Source: SIG455 sp045589495
GTDB taxonomy: Bacteria > Bacillota > Clostridia > UMGS1810
DNA length: 36,563 nt
NCBI GenBank assembly: GCA_045589495.1
Contig: JAZNPF010000033.1
Span: 1 to 36,563, forward strand
Direction of reading: 5' to 3'
Below, in pieces: positions 15,704-24,536 of this stretch. Made by a program: the position numbers and the translations under genes. Below the pieces are notes generated by a model that saw only the letters and a program-made list of their open reading frames with translations, was not told the DNA's origin and made no database searches. How positions within the stretch are numbered: the first letter of the stretch is position 1; every line of letters starts with the position of its first letter.

Positions 15704-16093
15704 ATGTTTTCTATTGATGCAATAATAAAGCGATTGGATTCATTGGGGTATGAAATGAAATCAAATGACACGAGCGCCGTGGAGTTTTGTTTTGAAAAAG
15801 TAACAAACACCATCAGAAATGAAATTAATTGTAATGAAGTGCCGGAAGGCTTAGAAAATGTTGCAATTGAAATGGCAACGGGTGAATTTCTTCTTGCTAA
15901 AAGGACCTTTGCACCTGATGACCTTGATAATCTTGATTTGGATTATGCGGTTAAACAGATTCAAGCAGGTGATACTAATACTGTTTTTGCAACAGACGGT
16001 GTTACACCGGAACAAAAACTCAACGCATTCATCAATTATCTTTTATCTTATGGAAAGGCTGAATTTAACGCATTCAGACGTGTACGGTGGTAA
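15704..16093 (+). CDS. Head-tail connector (gp6-like adaptor)
   Basis: A 129-residue protein of the head-completion adaptor group. It is helical with IIKRLDSLGYEM, FEKVTNTIRNEINC, a conserved ENVAIEMATGEFLLAKR and the C-terminal EQKLNAFINYLLSYGKAEF. Such adaptors form the first ring below the portal. It starts six bases after the preceding gene, and is followed at once by the head-closure gene. The gene order portal, scaffold, capsid, adaptor, closure, tail completion, terminator is the usual one for siphovirus- and myovirus-like firmicute phages. Confidence 0.75.
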   Translation: MFSIDAIIKRLDSLGYEMKSNDTSAVEFCFEKVTNTIRNEINCNEVPEGLENVAIEMATGEFLLAKRTFAPDDLDNLDLDYAVKQIQAGDTNTVFATDGVTPEQKLNAFINYLLSYGKAEFNAFRRVRW

Positions 16094-16095
16094 AT

Positions 16096-16470
16096 ATGCT
16101 TAGTAAGGCTAAATGTGCTGCAAAGAAAGCCATTGAAAGTACGTATGATGGTGTTGTAACTGTCGAAGAATTTAAAAAGATAAAAGATGAATCAACTAAA
16201 TTGACCGCCAGTAAAGCAGTGGTTGTATTGGAAAATAAGCCATGCAGATTGTCTTTTGAGGGGTTACAGGCTGCGAATCAGTCAAAATCGGCAGCATCAG
16301 TCACACAGACCACAAAATTATTCATATCGCCTGATGTTACAATCAAAGCAGGTTCAAAAATGACCGTAACTCAAGCGGGTAAAACCACAGTGTATACATA
16401 TAGTGGAATCCCGGCAGTGTATGACACACATCAGGAAATCATTCTTGAATTGTTCGAGGATTGGGCATAG
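16096..16470 (+). CDS. Head closure / head-tail stopper protein
   Basis: About 124 residues with a beta-barrel-like middle: KAVVVLENKPCRLSF, VTQTTKLFISPDVTIKAGS and KMTVTQAGKTTVYTYSG. This resembles the small head-tail stopper (SPP1 gp16-like) proteins that plug the head after packaging. ATG at 16096 follows GGTGG; the GTG at 16087 lies in that site. The stop overlaps the following gene's GTG by one base. The assignment rests on gene order and the beta-rich pattern. Confidence 0.65.
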   Translation: MLSKAKCAAKKAIESTYDGVVTVEEFKKIKDESTKLTASKAVVVLENKPCRLSFEGLQAANQSKSAASVTQTTKLFISPDVTIKAGSKMTVTQAGKTTVYTYSGIPAVYDTHQEIILELFEDWA

Positions 16471-16931
16471 TGTCACGATATGGAAAAATGGACATCAGGG
16501 AACTGAAAGAACTTCAAAATAATCTGAAAAAACTTCAGTCCCCTGATGTGTTTGTAGAAGCCTGTGCAAAAGAACTTGCTGCACGATTATTAGCAATGGT
16601 AATTAAAAGAACCCCTGTAGGAGATTATCCCGGAAGTTCCGGAAAAAAAGGTGGAACTTTAAGACGTGGATGGACGGGTGAAAAGACATCATCTGCAAAA
16701 GCATATGCCAATTCATTGACTGTCAACCATTTTGGCGATACGTATGTTATCGAAATCATAAATCCGGTTGAATATGCATCATATGTTGAATTTGGTCATA
16801 GAACATCCAATCACAAGGGATGGGTTAAAGGTCAATTTATGATGACAATTTCAGAACAGGAACTTCAAAGAATTGCCCCAAAGGTGCTTGAAGCAAAAAT
16901 CAAAAAGTATTTAGGGGGATGTATAAAATGA
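16470..16931 (+). CDS. HK97 gp10-like tail completion protein
   Basis: About 153 residues. Conserved features of the HK97 gp10 family are IRELKELQNNLKKL, a VKR-like AMVIKRTPVGDY, KGGTLRRGW and YASYVEFGHRT. It acts in tail completion, docking the tail tube onto the head. GTG at 16470 follows GAGGA at 16456-16460; the TTG at 16461 abuts it and is not usable. The stop overlaps the following ATG (ATGA). Confidence 0.85.
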   Translation: MSRYGKMDIRELKELQNNLKKLQSPDVFVEACAKELAARLLAMVIKRTPVGDYPGSSGKKGGTLRRGWTGEKTSSAKAYANSLTVNHFGDTYVIEIINPVEYASYVEFGHRTSNHKGWVKGQFMMTISEQELQRIAPKVLEAKIKKYLGGCIK

Positions 16932-17371
16932 TAAATTCAATAATTGAAGCAATCAGCATTGCCTTAAATGCTGAGTTTACAGAAAAAGAATATGAATTCC
17001 ATATGGAAGAAATCAAACAAGACTTGAAAGAGCCTTGTTTTTTTATTTTCTGCTTAGAGCCAACCAATGAATTATTCCTTGGATATAGGTATTACGGAAA
17101 CAATGGTTTTGTCATTCAGTATTTTCCTGAATCTGATGAAGTACAGAGAGAATGTAACAGTGTTGCAGAACGCATGACCGTATGTTTGGAATATATCACA
17201 TGTCAAGGTGATGATAAACCCATTAGGGGTAATGATATGCGGTGGAAAGTCGTTGATGGTGTGCTGAATTTCTGTATCAATTATAACTTGTTTACATTAA
17301 GGAAGGTTACAGATGACAGTGAACCTATGGAAACTCTTACTTCAGGTATTGGAGTGGAAGAAGGTGAATAA
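16928..17371 (+). CDS. Tail terminator-like protein
   Basis: About 147 residues: MINSIIEAISIALNAEF, then a mixed alpha/beta part (CFFIFCLEPTNELFLGYRYY, VIQYFPESD) and VDGVLNFCINYNLF. This fits the phage tail-terminator (DUF6838-like) group by size, position and pattern. It would cap the tail tube after its growth stops. ATG at 16928 is favoured by AGGGGG at 16913-16918 over the ATG at 16919 that lies against it. An ATGA junction with the upstream gene supports coupling. Confidence 0.65.
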   Translation: MINSIIEAISIALNAEFTEKEYEFHMEEIKQDLKEPCFFIFCLEPTNELFLGYRYYGNNGFVIQYFPESDEVQRECNSVAERMTVCLEYITCQGDDKPIRGNDMRWKVVDGVLNFCINYNLFTLRKVTDDSEPMETLTSGIGVEEGE

Positions 17372-17599
17372 ATGGCTGCAAAAAAGAAAACAACAGTTCC
17401 TAAAACAGTGACTGATGAGCCTATAGTCGAACAGACTGTTGAAAAGACGGAACACAAATTCAGCAAAACGCAGATTATTATGTCTGCAAGATTTGCAAAC
17501 CGAAGGGATTTGGTGGACTCCCTTCTTGAAGATAAAGATTACACCATAAAAGAAGTCGATACGCTAATCGACAAATATATGAAAGGTAAGGTGAAATAA
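17372..17599 (+). CDS. Small tail-region protein of unknown function
   Basis: 75 residues. A Lys-rich start (MAAKKKTTVPKTV), a Thr/Glu-rich linker, and a helical C-terminal part ending with KFSKTQIIMSARFANRRD, then DTLIDKYMKGKVK. A KxKV-K-type ending like this is widespread in small proteins placed before the sheath gene in clostridial phages. No function is known. It follows the terminator directly (ATG right after the stop) and uses AAGGTGA. The role may be in joining sheath and neck. Confidence 0.6.
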   Translation: MAAKKKTTVPKTVTDEPIVEQTVEKTEHKFSKTQIIMSARFANRRDLVDSLLEDKDYTIKEVDTLIDKYMKGKVK

Positions 17600-17601
17600 G
17601 A

Positions 17602-18912
17602 ATGGCTTTAGGTGGCGGTAGTTATACTACGCAGAATAAAGAATTACCGGGTGCATATATGAACTTTATATCTGCATCCAATGCGACACCTGAATTGTCA
17701 GAGAGAGGTATTGCAACAATGCCCCTTGAACTGGACTGGGGTGTTGAAGGCGAAGTTTTTGAAGTCACAAACGCAGATTTTCAGAAGAACAGTATGAAAA
17801 TTTTTGGTTATGCGTTTGACCATGACAAGATGAAAGGTCTGCGCGACTTGTTCATTGGTACAAAAACTTTATACGCATACCGTCTGAACGGTGGTGGTAC
17901 AAAAGCATCAAATGACTTTGCGACTGCCATTTATGGTGGTATACGTGGTAATGACCTGAAAATTGTCATTCAGGCAAACGCAGATGATGAATCCATGTTT
18001 GATGTAATGACATACCTGGGAACAGTTGAAGTTGACAGTCAGACTGTTGCAAAGGCTGCAGACCTGGTTGCAAATGATTATGTGACATTTAAAACAGATG
18101 CAGCACTTACAATCACGGCATCAACCCCACTTACAGGCGGTACAAATAAAGATGTTGACGGTTCTGCTTATCAGACATACCTTGATAAAATTGAATCCTA
18201 CGGTTACAACGCAATGGGTGTTGTTACTACTGATGAAACAACCATCAAATTATTCACTGCGTTCAACAAAAGATTGCGTGATGAACTGGGTATCAAATTC
18301 CAGTTGGTTGTTTATAAATACCCTGCTGCAGACTTTATGGGTACAATTAGTGTCAAAAACAAGGTCAAGGATGCAGATTATTCAGAAGCAAGTATTGTTT
18401 ACTGGGTGACCGGTATTCAGGCAGGTTGTGCAGTTCATAAGTCATGTCAGAATAAGAAATATGATGGTGAATTTACTGTTGATGTTTCTTATACACAGAC
18501 CGAACTGAAAGCAGCAATCAAAGCGGGTGAATTTGTCCTTCATAATGTGAACGGTGAAGTTCGTGTTTTAGAGGACATCAACACAATGGTGACAACCACT
18601 GACACTTGCGGTGATGTGTTTAAAGACAATCAGACAATCCGTGTGATTGACCAGTTGGCAAATGATGAAGCAGTCCTGTTCAACACCAAATATCTTGGTG
18701 CGGTTCCCAACAAAGCATCTGGTAGAACTTCACTGTGGTCTGACATTGTGAAAATTCGTCAGCAGATGCAGGATGCCGGTGCTATCGAAAACTTTACTGA
18801 TAAAGATGTTACCGTTGAGCAGGGTAACACCAAAAAATCAGTAGTTGTGACTGGTAAAATCGAAGTGGTTAATGCTATGGGTAAACTGTACATGACCACA
18901 ACTGTTGCATAA
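17602..18912 (+). CDS. xkdK: Contractile tail sheath protein (XkdK-like)
   Basis: A 436-residue sheath subunit similar to PBSX XkdK. It starts MALGGGSYTTQNKELPGAY and has the conserved ATMPLELDWG, TLYAYRLNGGGTKAS and a C-terminal domain with KSVVVTGKIEVVNAMGKLYM. It forms the contractile outer tube; the family is typical of myovirus-like tails. It defines the phage as contractile. AAGGTGA precedes ATG. It is directly followed by the tube gene, as in PBSX and its relatives. Confidence 0.95.
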   Translation: MALGGGSYTTQNKELPGAYMNFISASNATPELSERGIATMPLELDWGVEGEVFEVTNADFQKNSMKIFGYAFDHDKMKGLRDLFIGTKTLYAYRLNGGGTKASNDFATAIYGGIRGNDLKIVIQANADDESMFDVMTYLGTVEVDSQTVAKAADLVANDYVTFKTDAALTITASTPLTGGTNKDVDGSAYQTYLDKIESYGYNAMGVVTTDETTIKLFTAFNKRLRDELGIKFQLVVYKYPAADFMGTISVKNKVKDADYSEASIVYWVTGIQAGCAVHKSCQNKKYDGEFTVDVSYTQTELKAAIKAGEFVLHNVNGEVRVLEDINTMVTTTDTCGDVFKDNQTIRVIDQLANDEAVLFNTKYLGAVPNKASGRTSLWSDIVKIRQQMQDAGAIENFTDKDVTVEQGNTKKSVVVTGKIEVVNAMGKLYMTTTVA

Positions 18913-18931
18913 GAAAGGACGGTGAATCACT

Positions 18932-19414
18932 ATGGTAAATAATGTTACTATGAAAGCACGTGATACAATCGCTGCAAAACTGGCGGAATGTTTCATTACC
19001 ATCGGAACACGCAGATACAATTTCATGCAGATGATTGACATGGAAGCAAAAGTTGATAAAACAAAATCCAAAGTGCCTCGATTGGGGGCGCTTATGACTG
19101 GTCATAAGTCTTGTGGTATGGAAGGTACTTTCAGTGGTACTGCACACTACAATCAGTCAATAATGCGTCAGGCATTACTGGACTATAAAAATACTGGTGA
19201 AGATACTTATTTTGAAATGCAAATCACCAATGATGACCCCACATCAAGGGCAGGTAGACAGACACTTGTTTTCTATGATTGCAATACTGATGGTGGTATT
19301 CTTTCAAAATTTGATGCAGACGGTGAATACCTGGATGAAGAAATTTCAGGAACATTTGAGGACTTCTCAATGCCTGAATCCTTTAAAGAACTTACCGGAT
19401 TTCTTACCAATTAA
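18932..19414 (+). CDS. xkdM: Tail tube protein (XkdM-like)
   Basis: A 160-residue inner-tube subunit. It contains RRYNFMQMIDMEAKVDKTKSK in slightly divergent form (MQMIDMEAKVDKTKSKV) and VPRLGALMTGHKSCGMEGT, as in XkdM. It ends in a helical and acidic segment with EEISGTFEDFSMPESF. The tube conducts DNA and is contracted around by the sheath. A strong AAGAAAGGACGGTGAATCAC leader precedes the ATG. A terminator lies after the stop, separating structural tube genes from the tail chaperones. Confidence 0.92.
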   Translation: MVNNVTMKARDTIAAKLAECFITIGTRRYNFMQMIDMEAKVDKTKSKVPRLGALMTGHKSCGMEGTFSGTAHYNQSIMRQALLDYKNTGEDTYFEMQITNDDPTSRAGRQTLVFYDCNTDGGILSKFDADGEYLDEEISGTFEDFSMPESFKELTGFLTN

Positions 19415-19420
19415 ATGATT

Positions 19421-19466
19421 AAACCCCTTGTGTGACTTTAAAAAATGGTCATATAAGGGGTTTTTG
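19421..19466 (+). terminator. Rho-independent terminator after the tail tube gene
   Basis: AAACCCCTT (19421-19429) pairs with AAGGGGTTT (19455-19463), with an inner TGAC/GTCA pairing in the loop, and TTTTTG follows. It would limit the level of the chaperone and tape measure messages compared with sheath and tube. Confidence 0.8.
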
Positions 19467-19502
19467 TTTTAAACTAATAAGAATTTGAAAGGAAATGATA
19501 AA

Positions 19503-19934
19503 ATGTCAAAATTCAGTAAATTTATGAAAGCAAATAAAATTGTAAAGGAAAATACAACATTTTCCGCAACAAAATCACTTGTTGATGAAGAAGGCAAACC
19601 TTTAGAGTGGACAATCAAACCTTTGACTACAACTGAAAATGAGAATATTAGAGAAAGTTGTATGATGGAAGTTCCGGTCACTGGGAAACCGAATATGTTT
19701 AGACCAAAACTGGACACTTCCAAATATATTTCAAAGATGGCCGCTTCTTCTGTTGTTGAGCCAGACCTTTATGATAAAGACCTTCAAGATTCATATGGAG
19801 TGATGACGCCGGAAGACCTTCTGAAAGAAATGATTGATGACCCTGGCGAATACAATGATTTCGTTGCATTTATTCAGAATTTCAATGGGTTTAATACTAC
19901 TTTTGAGGAAAAGGTGGATGAAGCAAAAAACTAA
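19503..19934 (+). CDS. xkdN: Tail assembly chaperone, short form (XkdN-like, gpG analogue)
   Basis: A 143-residue XkdN-like protein: MSKFSKFMKANKIVKENT, LEWTIKPLTTTENENIR, MFRPKLDTSKYISKMAASSVV and a Pro/Asp-rich end with GVMTPEDLLKEMIDDPGEY. It binds the tape measure with the tail tube during assembly. The ATG at 19503 follows AAAGGAAATG, and upstream codons are not supported. The gene ends with GCA AAA AAC TAA, a slippery sequence that makes the longer form described next. Followed by the tape measure gene. Confidence 0.85.
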   Translation: MSKFSKFMKANKIVKENTTFSATKSLVDEEGKPLEWTIKPLTTTENENIRESCMMEVPVTGKPNMFRPKLDTSKYISKMAASSVVEPDLYDKDLQDSYGVMTPEDLLKEMIDDPGEYNDFVAFIQNFNGFNTTFEEKVDEAKN

Positions 19935-20101
19935 TAGAGGAAGGGGATGCTGAAGCGAATTATGCACATTATGCATTGCATAGACTTCACATCTTACCTT
20001 CTGTATTTTTGGAAATGGAAGAACAAGCAAAAGCGTTTTTGATTGCTTCCATTAAAATCATGATTGAAAAAGAAAAGAAAGCAAACAGTAAAATTAAATA
20101 A
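19503..20101 (+). CDS. Tail assembly chaperone, -1 frameshifted long form (gpGT analogue)
   Basis: Ribosomes that slip -1 at the heptamer AAAAAAC (19925-19931) continue as LIEEGDAEANYAHYALHRLH and on to the stop at 20099-20101, giving 199 residues (143 plus 56). The extension has no good start of its own and is otherwise a gap between the chaperone and tape measure genes. It contains a helical segment with ILPSVFLEMEEQAKAFLI. This layout is the conserved gpG/gpGT strategy of tailed phages, where the extension (T domain) links chaperone and tape measure. Confidence 0.8.
19925..19931 (+). promoter_or_regulatory. -1 ribosomal frameshift heptamer
   Basis: A AAA AAC in the zero frame (X XXY YYZ with X=A, Y=A, Z=C), one codon before the TAA stop of xkdN. 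The -1 frame opens directly to the 56-codon extension. I see no clear strong downstream hairpin; some pairing between ATGCA and TGCAT at about 19960-19983 is possible. Confidence 0.8.
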
Positions 20102-20120
20102 GGAAGGGTGGTGAATCATA

Positions 20121-22064
20121 TTGGCAAGTATATCTTCATCAATTGCATTATATGATAGAGTTTCGGCACCAGTTAATAGAATTATTGGTGCTTTGGGCAA
20201 TATGATTGGTGTATTCCAATCCGTTGATTCAGCAATGGATAACGGATTTGACCCATCCGCTATTGATGATACAAGAAGGGCAATTGACCTTGCACAACAA
20301 GAAATGAACCAACTTGGCGAGGAAATCAGGCGAAATGAACGGAATCAAGAAAGATTCAACGATGAAGTTGGCGAGGGTACAAACAAAATCATGCAAATGG
20401 TTGGTGCTTATGCTTCGATGCAAGGTTTGAAAAAACTTGTAAATTTATCCGATGAATATGTTCAAACCAACGCAAGATTGAACATGATAAATGATGGCCT
20501 TCAGACTACAGATGAACTGCAACAAAAGATATTTGCATCCGCACAACGTGCAAGAGCATCTTATACTGCGACAGCAGATACAGTTGCAAAACTGTCATTG
20601 AATGCGGGTGATGCATTTGGTTCTAACGATGAAACAATCAAATTTGCCGAAAATTTAAACAAATTATATGCGATTGCGGGAACTGAACAAGCATCGATTG
20701 CAAGTTCATCATTGCAGTTGACACAAGCACTTGGTTCAGGTGTTCTTCGTGGTGAAGAATTCAACGCAGTGTTTGAAGCAGCACCAAATATCATGCAGAC
20801 TGTAGCAGATTACATGGATGTTCCTATTGGAAAACTTCGTGGAATGGCAGCGGATGGAAAGATTACCGCTGATATTGTTAAAAATGCAATGCTTGGTGCA
20901 ACTGATGAAATCAACGCACAGTTTGAATCAATGCCGATGACCTGGTCGCAAGTGTGGACTGGTATCATGAACAGATTGTATATGGCATCACAACCAGTTC
21001 TTCAATTGATAAGTTTTATGGCTCAAAACTGGTCAATCCTTGAACCGATTGTTCTTGGTTTAGCAACTGCGGTTGGATTATATACAGGCGCTTTGCTTAT
21101 TCACAAAGGGGTTCAGGTGGCTTCTAATATTGCTAAAACAATGAGCACTATTGCATCAGTTGCGCATGGTGCTGCTATAACAGCAGAAATGACCGCAACA
21201 ACTGGAATGACTGCTGCACAGTTGTCATTTAATGCTGCACTATATGCTTGTCCTCTGACTTGGGTTTTATTACTCATAATTGGGATTATTGCTGCGGTAT
21301 ATGCAGTTATAGCAGTCATCAACAAAGTTACCGGAAAAAGCATAAGTGCTATTGGTGTGATTGTTGGTGCGTTGGCAGTAGCCGGTGCATTTATTTTGAA
21401 TATTGTTGTTGGTGTTATAAATTCCATTTTTCAACTTATATGGGGATTGTTCATTGAACCATTCCTTGGAATAATAGAGTGGATTTTGAATGCTTGTGAT
21501 GGTGGCTTTGACAGTTTCGGTGATGCTGTTGCAAACTTGATTGGAAACATTATCAGTTGGTTCTTATCACTTGGCCAAGTGGTAACAAGAATAATAGATG
21601 CAATTTTTGGAACAAACTGGACTGGTGGGTTGGAATCACTTAAAAAAACAGTCACCGCATGGGGGAAAAATGATAATGCAATAACAATAGACAGAAGTGC
21701 TTCTCAAGGATTATTTTCGAGAATTGAGTATGGTACAGCATGGTCGGCGGGATATAATTTTGGTGCTGATATAGTTGATTCAACGTCAGGTAATGTGGAA
21801 GCACTGCTTGCAAATACCACAGCAATAGCAGAGAACACTGGAAAGGGTGCAGAAGCGCTTGAAATCACCAATGAAGATTTGAAGTATTTACGTGACATTG
21901 CTGAACGAGAAGCGGTCAACAGATTTACAACTGCAGAAATTAAAATTGAACAGACAAACCACAATAACATTTCATCTGGTATGGATTTGGATGGTGTTGT
22001 TTCGGGACTTACAGATGCCGTAAATGAAGCGGTTGACAGTATTGCGGAAGGAGTGCATGAATAA
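20121..22064 (+). CDS. Tail tape measure protein (XkdO-like)
   Basis: A 647-residue tape measure. The N-terminal third has SSIALYDRVSAPVNRI and long helices, then the conserved tape-measure region TADTVAKLSLNAGDAF, FAENLNKLYAIAGT and GVLRGEEFNAVFEAAPNIM. The centre has several hydrophobic segments (about residues 303-325, 375-400 and 410-460) that can form membrane helices. The C-terminal end is acidic. It determines tail length and exits through the tube. At 647 residues the tail should be short (inferred about 0.1 micrometre). TTG start at 20121 follows AAGGAAGGGTGG. Confidence 0.9.
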   Translation: MASISSSIALYDRVSAPVNRIIGALGNMIGVFQSVDSAMDNGFDPSAIDDTRRAIDLAQQEMNQLGEEIRRNERNQERFNDEVGEGTNKIMQMVGAYASMQGLKKLVNLSDEYVQTNARLNMINDGLQTTDELQQKIFASAQRARASYTATADTVAKLSLNAGDAFGSNDETIKFAENLNKLYAIAGTEQASIASSSLQLTQALGSGVLRGEEFNAVFEAAPNIMQTVADYMDVPIGKLRGMAADGKITADIVKNAMLGATDEINAQFESMPMTWSQVWTGIMNRLYMASQPVLQLISFMAQNWSILEPIVLGLATAVGLYTGALLIHKGVQVASNIAKTMSTIASVAHGAAITAEMTATTGMTAAQLSFNAALYACPLTWVLLLIIGIIAAVYAVIAVINKVTGKSISAIGVIVGALAVAGAFILNIVVGVINSIFQLIWGLFIEPFLGIIEWILNACDGGFDSFGDAVANLIGNIISWFLSLGQVVTRIIDAIFGTNWTGGLESLKKTVTAWGKNDNAITIDRSASQGLFSRIEYGTAWSAGYNFGADIVDSTSGNVEALLANTTAIAENTGKGAEALEITNEDLKYLRDIAEREAVNRFTTAEIKIEQTNHNNISSGMDLDGVVSGLTDAVNEAVDSIAEGVHE

Positions 22065-22762
22065 TGGCAAAAAGCGGATATGAATTATACCTTGGAAACT
22101 ATTTGATGCCGGTCACTCCTGACAAGTTTCAAACCAAGATTAACAATACCAACAAAACAATAACACTTATCAATGATGGTGAAGTTAGCATTTTGAAAAC
22201 ACCGGGATTGACTGAAATGGAATTTAAAGTTCAGATTCCCCAAGTAAAACACCCATATGCAATATATAAATCAGGGTTTCGTGGTGCTGATTATTTTCTG
22301 GACTATTTTGAACAATTGAAAACCACAAAAAAGCCGTTTCCGCTTATTCTTTGCAGAAAATTACCCAGTGGTAAAGGTCTTTTTAATACTGACATCATGG
22401 TGTCAATGGAAGATTATAAAATTGTAGAGGAAGCAAAGAACGGGTTCGACCTTGTAGTTGATATTAAAGTGAAACAGTGGCGTGACTATGGTACAAAAAC
22501 TATGAGCATTGCAACATCTGATGATGGAACTGGTACAATGGTTGCAAGTGTTGAACCATCACGCGAAACAACGAATTCACCTAAACCTACTAAGGTCAAT
22601 ATACACACCGTATCTGAACACGAAAGTCTTTCTGGTATTGCAAAGTATTATTATGGTGACAGTTCAAAATATATCGTCATATATGAAGCCAACAAGCAAC
22701 TGATTGGCGGAAATCCAAATATGATTACTGCAGGTATGGCATTGGCCATCCCGATAATATGA
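22064..22762 (+). CDS. xkdP: Tail/baseplate protein with LysM-like domain (XkdP)
   Basis: A 232-residue baseplate protein. Residues 1-130 have the XkdP pattern SGYELYLGNYLMPVTPDK, FRGADYFLDYFEQLK. A linker rich in Ser, Thr and Pro follows, then a LysM-like end (HTVSEHESLSGIAKYYYGDS, IYEANKQLIGGNPNM). LysM domains bind glycan or serve as structural modules in tails. It overlaps the tape measure stop by one base (TAATG). It is followed by the hub gene as in PBSX. Confidence 0.88.
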   Translation: MAKSGYELYLGNYLMPVTPDKFQTKINNTNKTITLINDGEVSILKTPGLTEMEFKVQIPQVKHPYAIYKSGFRGADYFLDYFEQLKTTKKPFPLILCRKLPSGKGLFNTDIMVSMEDYKIVEEAKNGFDLVVDIKVKQWRDYGTKTMSIATSDDGTGTMVASVEPSRETTNSPKPTKVNIHTVSEHESLSGIAKYYYGDSSKYIVIYEANKQLIGGNPNMITAGMALAIPII

Positions 22763-22775
22763 AAGGGGTGGTATA

Positions 22776-23756
22776 GTGGGTATTGAACTTTTCATTAGTG
22801 ACCCATCAGGCACGAAAATGCAGCAACCTATAGTTGAAGAAAATATTGAATGGTCAACCGAAAGGGCAGGAGCGCCCGGAAAGTTGACCTTTAAAGTCTT
22901 AAAGGATGACGTTCTTAATTTTGCAGAAGGTGCTCAAGTCAGATTGCGTAAGGATGGAAAAGACGTGTTCTTTGGTTATGTGTTCAAGAAAGGACGTAGC
23001 AAAGAACCCTCAATCAGTGTTACTGCATATGACCAGTTAAGATATTTTAAAAACAAAGACACGATTGTGTATGAGGATAAAACTGCATCACAATTTGTAA
23101 AAATGCTCGCCAACGACTATAAATTAACTGTTGGCACACTGGAAGATACCGTATATATTATTGAATCAAGGATTGAAGAAAATGCAGCATTGTTTGATAT
23201 GGTGCAGAGCGCCCTTGATTTGACACTAACAAACACAGGCAAAATGTTTGTTCTGTATGACGATTTTGGAAAACTGACCCTGAAAAATCTTTCTTCAATG
23301 TATGTGGGTGAACCCGGTGCATACCTTATGATTGATGAAGAAACTGGTGAAAACTTTGACTATACTTCATCAATCGACGATAATACATACAATAAAATCA
23401 AATTAACATATGACAATGAAGAAACCGGGAAACGTGATATTTATATTGCTCAGGACGGTTCCAATATGAACAATTGGGGTATTTTGCAGTATTTTGACAC
23501 GCTGAAAGACGGTGAAAATGGTCAGGCAAAAGCAGATGCACTTCTAAAACTGTACAATCAAAAGACCCGTAATCTGAAAATTTCAAAAGCCGTTGGCGAT
23601 ATGAGGGTCAGAGCAGGGTCAATGGTTATTGTCAATCTGTATTTAGGTGATATGTATGCAAAGAACTTCATGCTTGTGGAAAAAGCCATTCACACATTCA
23701 ATCATGGTGAACATTGGATGGATTTGACACTTAGAGGGGGTGAGTTTGTTGCGTGA
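22776..23756 (+). CDS. xkdQ: Baseplate hub protein (XkdQ, gpD-like)
   Basis: A 326-residue hub protein of the XkdQ/late control gpD-like family, with GIELFISDPSGTKM, APGKLTFKVLKDD, VRLRKDGKDVFFGYVF and a C-terminal AGSMVIVNLYLGDM. The FTFKV-type opening is typical. It forms the central hub under the tube onto which spike and wedge assemble. GTG start at 22776 follows AAAGGGGTGG. Overlaps the next gene by eight bases. Length is usual. Confidence 0.88.
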   Translation: MGIELFISDPSGTKMQQPIVEENIEWSTERAGAPGKLTFKVLKDDVLNFAEGAQVRLRKDGKDVFFGYVFKKGRSKEPSISVTAYDQLRYFKNKDTIVYEDKTASQFVKMLANDYKLTVGTLEDTVYIIESRIEENAALFDMVQSALDLTLTNTGKMFVLYDDFGKLTLKNLSSMYVGEPGAYLMIDEETGENFDYTSSIDDNTYNKIKLTYDNEETGKRDIYIAQDGSNMNNWGILQYFDTLKDGENGQAKADALLKLYNQKTRNLKISKAVGDMRVRAGSMVIVNLYLGDMYAKNFMLVEKAIHTFNHGEHWMDLTLRGGEFVA

Positions 23757-24135
23757 TGCAAACGAACTTGTAAGAGTATTAAAAAAAGCAGCACTGGATG
23801 CAGTTGTAGCATCAAAACCAATGGATGTACGTTTTGGGAAAGTTCAATCCGTTCATCCTTTGGAAATCTATGTTGACCAAAAACTTCAACTAAAAGAAAA
23901 GCAACTGGTGCTTACAAGAAATGTGACAGACTATGATGTGGATATCACTGTCAACACTGTTACTGAAAATCAAAGTGGCGGAAGCGGGGATTCTTCTTTT
24001 GCTTCCCATAACCACACTATTGCCGGAAAACAAAAAATCACCGTACATAATGGCTTGGTTGTCGGTGATAAGGTCCTTTTGTTGAGATTGCCCGGTGGTC
24101 AAAAATATATTGTATGGGATAGGTGCGGAACATGA
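23749..24135 (+). CDS. xkdR: DUF2577 baseplate protein (XkdR)
   Basis: About 128 residues, DUF2577/XkdR family: DANELVRVLKKAALDAV, FGKVQSVHPLEIYVDQKLQL and LLRLPGGQKYIVWDR. It has a Gly/Ser-rich insert (QSGGSGDSS) and SHNHT, a small metal-binding or spike-like loop. The protein is part of the baseplate spike region. The start is uncertain among GTG 23740, TTG 23746 and TTG 23749, because AGAGGGGG at 23733-23740 would serve the TTG codons. I choose TTG 23749. Confidence 0.8.
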   Translation: MRDANELVRVLKKAALDAVVASKPMDVRFGKVQSVHPLEIYVDQKLQLKEKQLVLTRNVTDYDVDITVNTVTENQSGGSGDSSFASHNHTIAGKQKITVHNGLVVGDKVLLLRLPGGQKYIVWDRCGT

Positions 24136-24536
24136 TACCTTCAACTAATGGTTTCTTAGCACAAGACTTTGAAATCAAAGAACAACCAAGCCGTAACTAC
24201 AAAATGGATTTAGATGGTGATTCTGTGCGTGGATTTGTGGACGAACAGGAAGCAATGAAACAGACTATTTTCAGAATATTGCAAACTGAACGATATAAGT
24301 ATGTGATATATCCTTGGTATTATGGAATAGAAACGCTGGATTTATATGGTGAACCTGTTACATATGTTTGCCCTGAATTGGAACGCAGAATCACAGAAGC
24401 GCTTTTGATAGACACAAGGATTTTGAGTGTGTCAGACTTTGAACATGACCTAAGTGTTAAAGGGGAAATCCATACTAAATTTACAGTACACACAATTTAT
24501 GGTGATGTTGATGCACAGAAAGGGGTGAATATCTAA
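24132..24536 (+). CDS. xkdS: DUF2634 baseplate protein (XkdS, gpW-like)
   Basis: About 134 residues of the DUF2634/XkdS family: GDSVRGFVDEQEAMKQTIFRIL, then ERYKYVIYPWYYGIETLDLYG. It corresponds to phage T4 gp25-like or P2 W-like wedge proteins and anchors the wedges to the sheath. The ATG at 24132 overlaps the previous stop (ATGA). The 24123 GTG is less likely. Followed directly by the baseplate J gene (TAATG overlap). Confidence 0.85.
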   Translation: MIPSTNGFLAQDFEIKEQPSRNYKMDLDGDSVRGFVDEQEAMKQTIFRILQTERYKYVIYPWYYGIETLDLYGEPVTYVCPELERRITEALLIDTRILSVSDFEHDLSVKGEIHTKFTVHTIYGDVDAQKGVNI

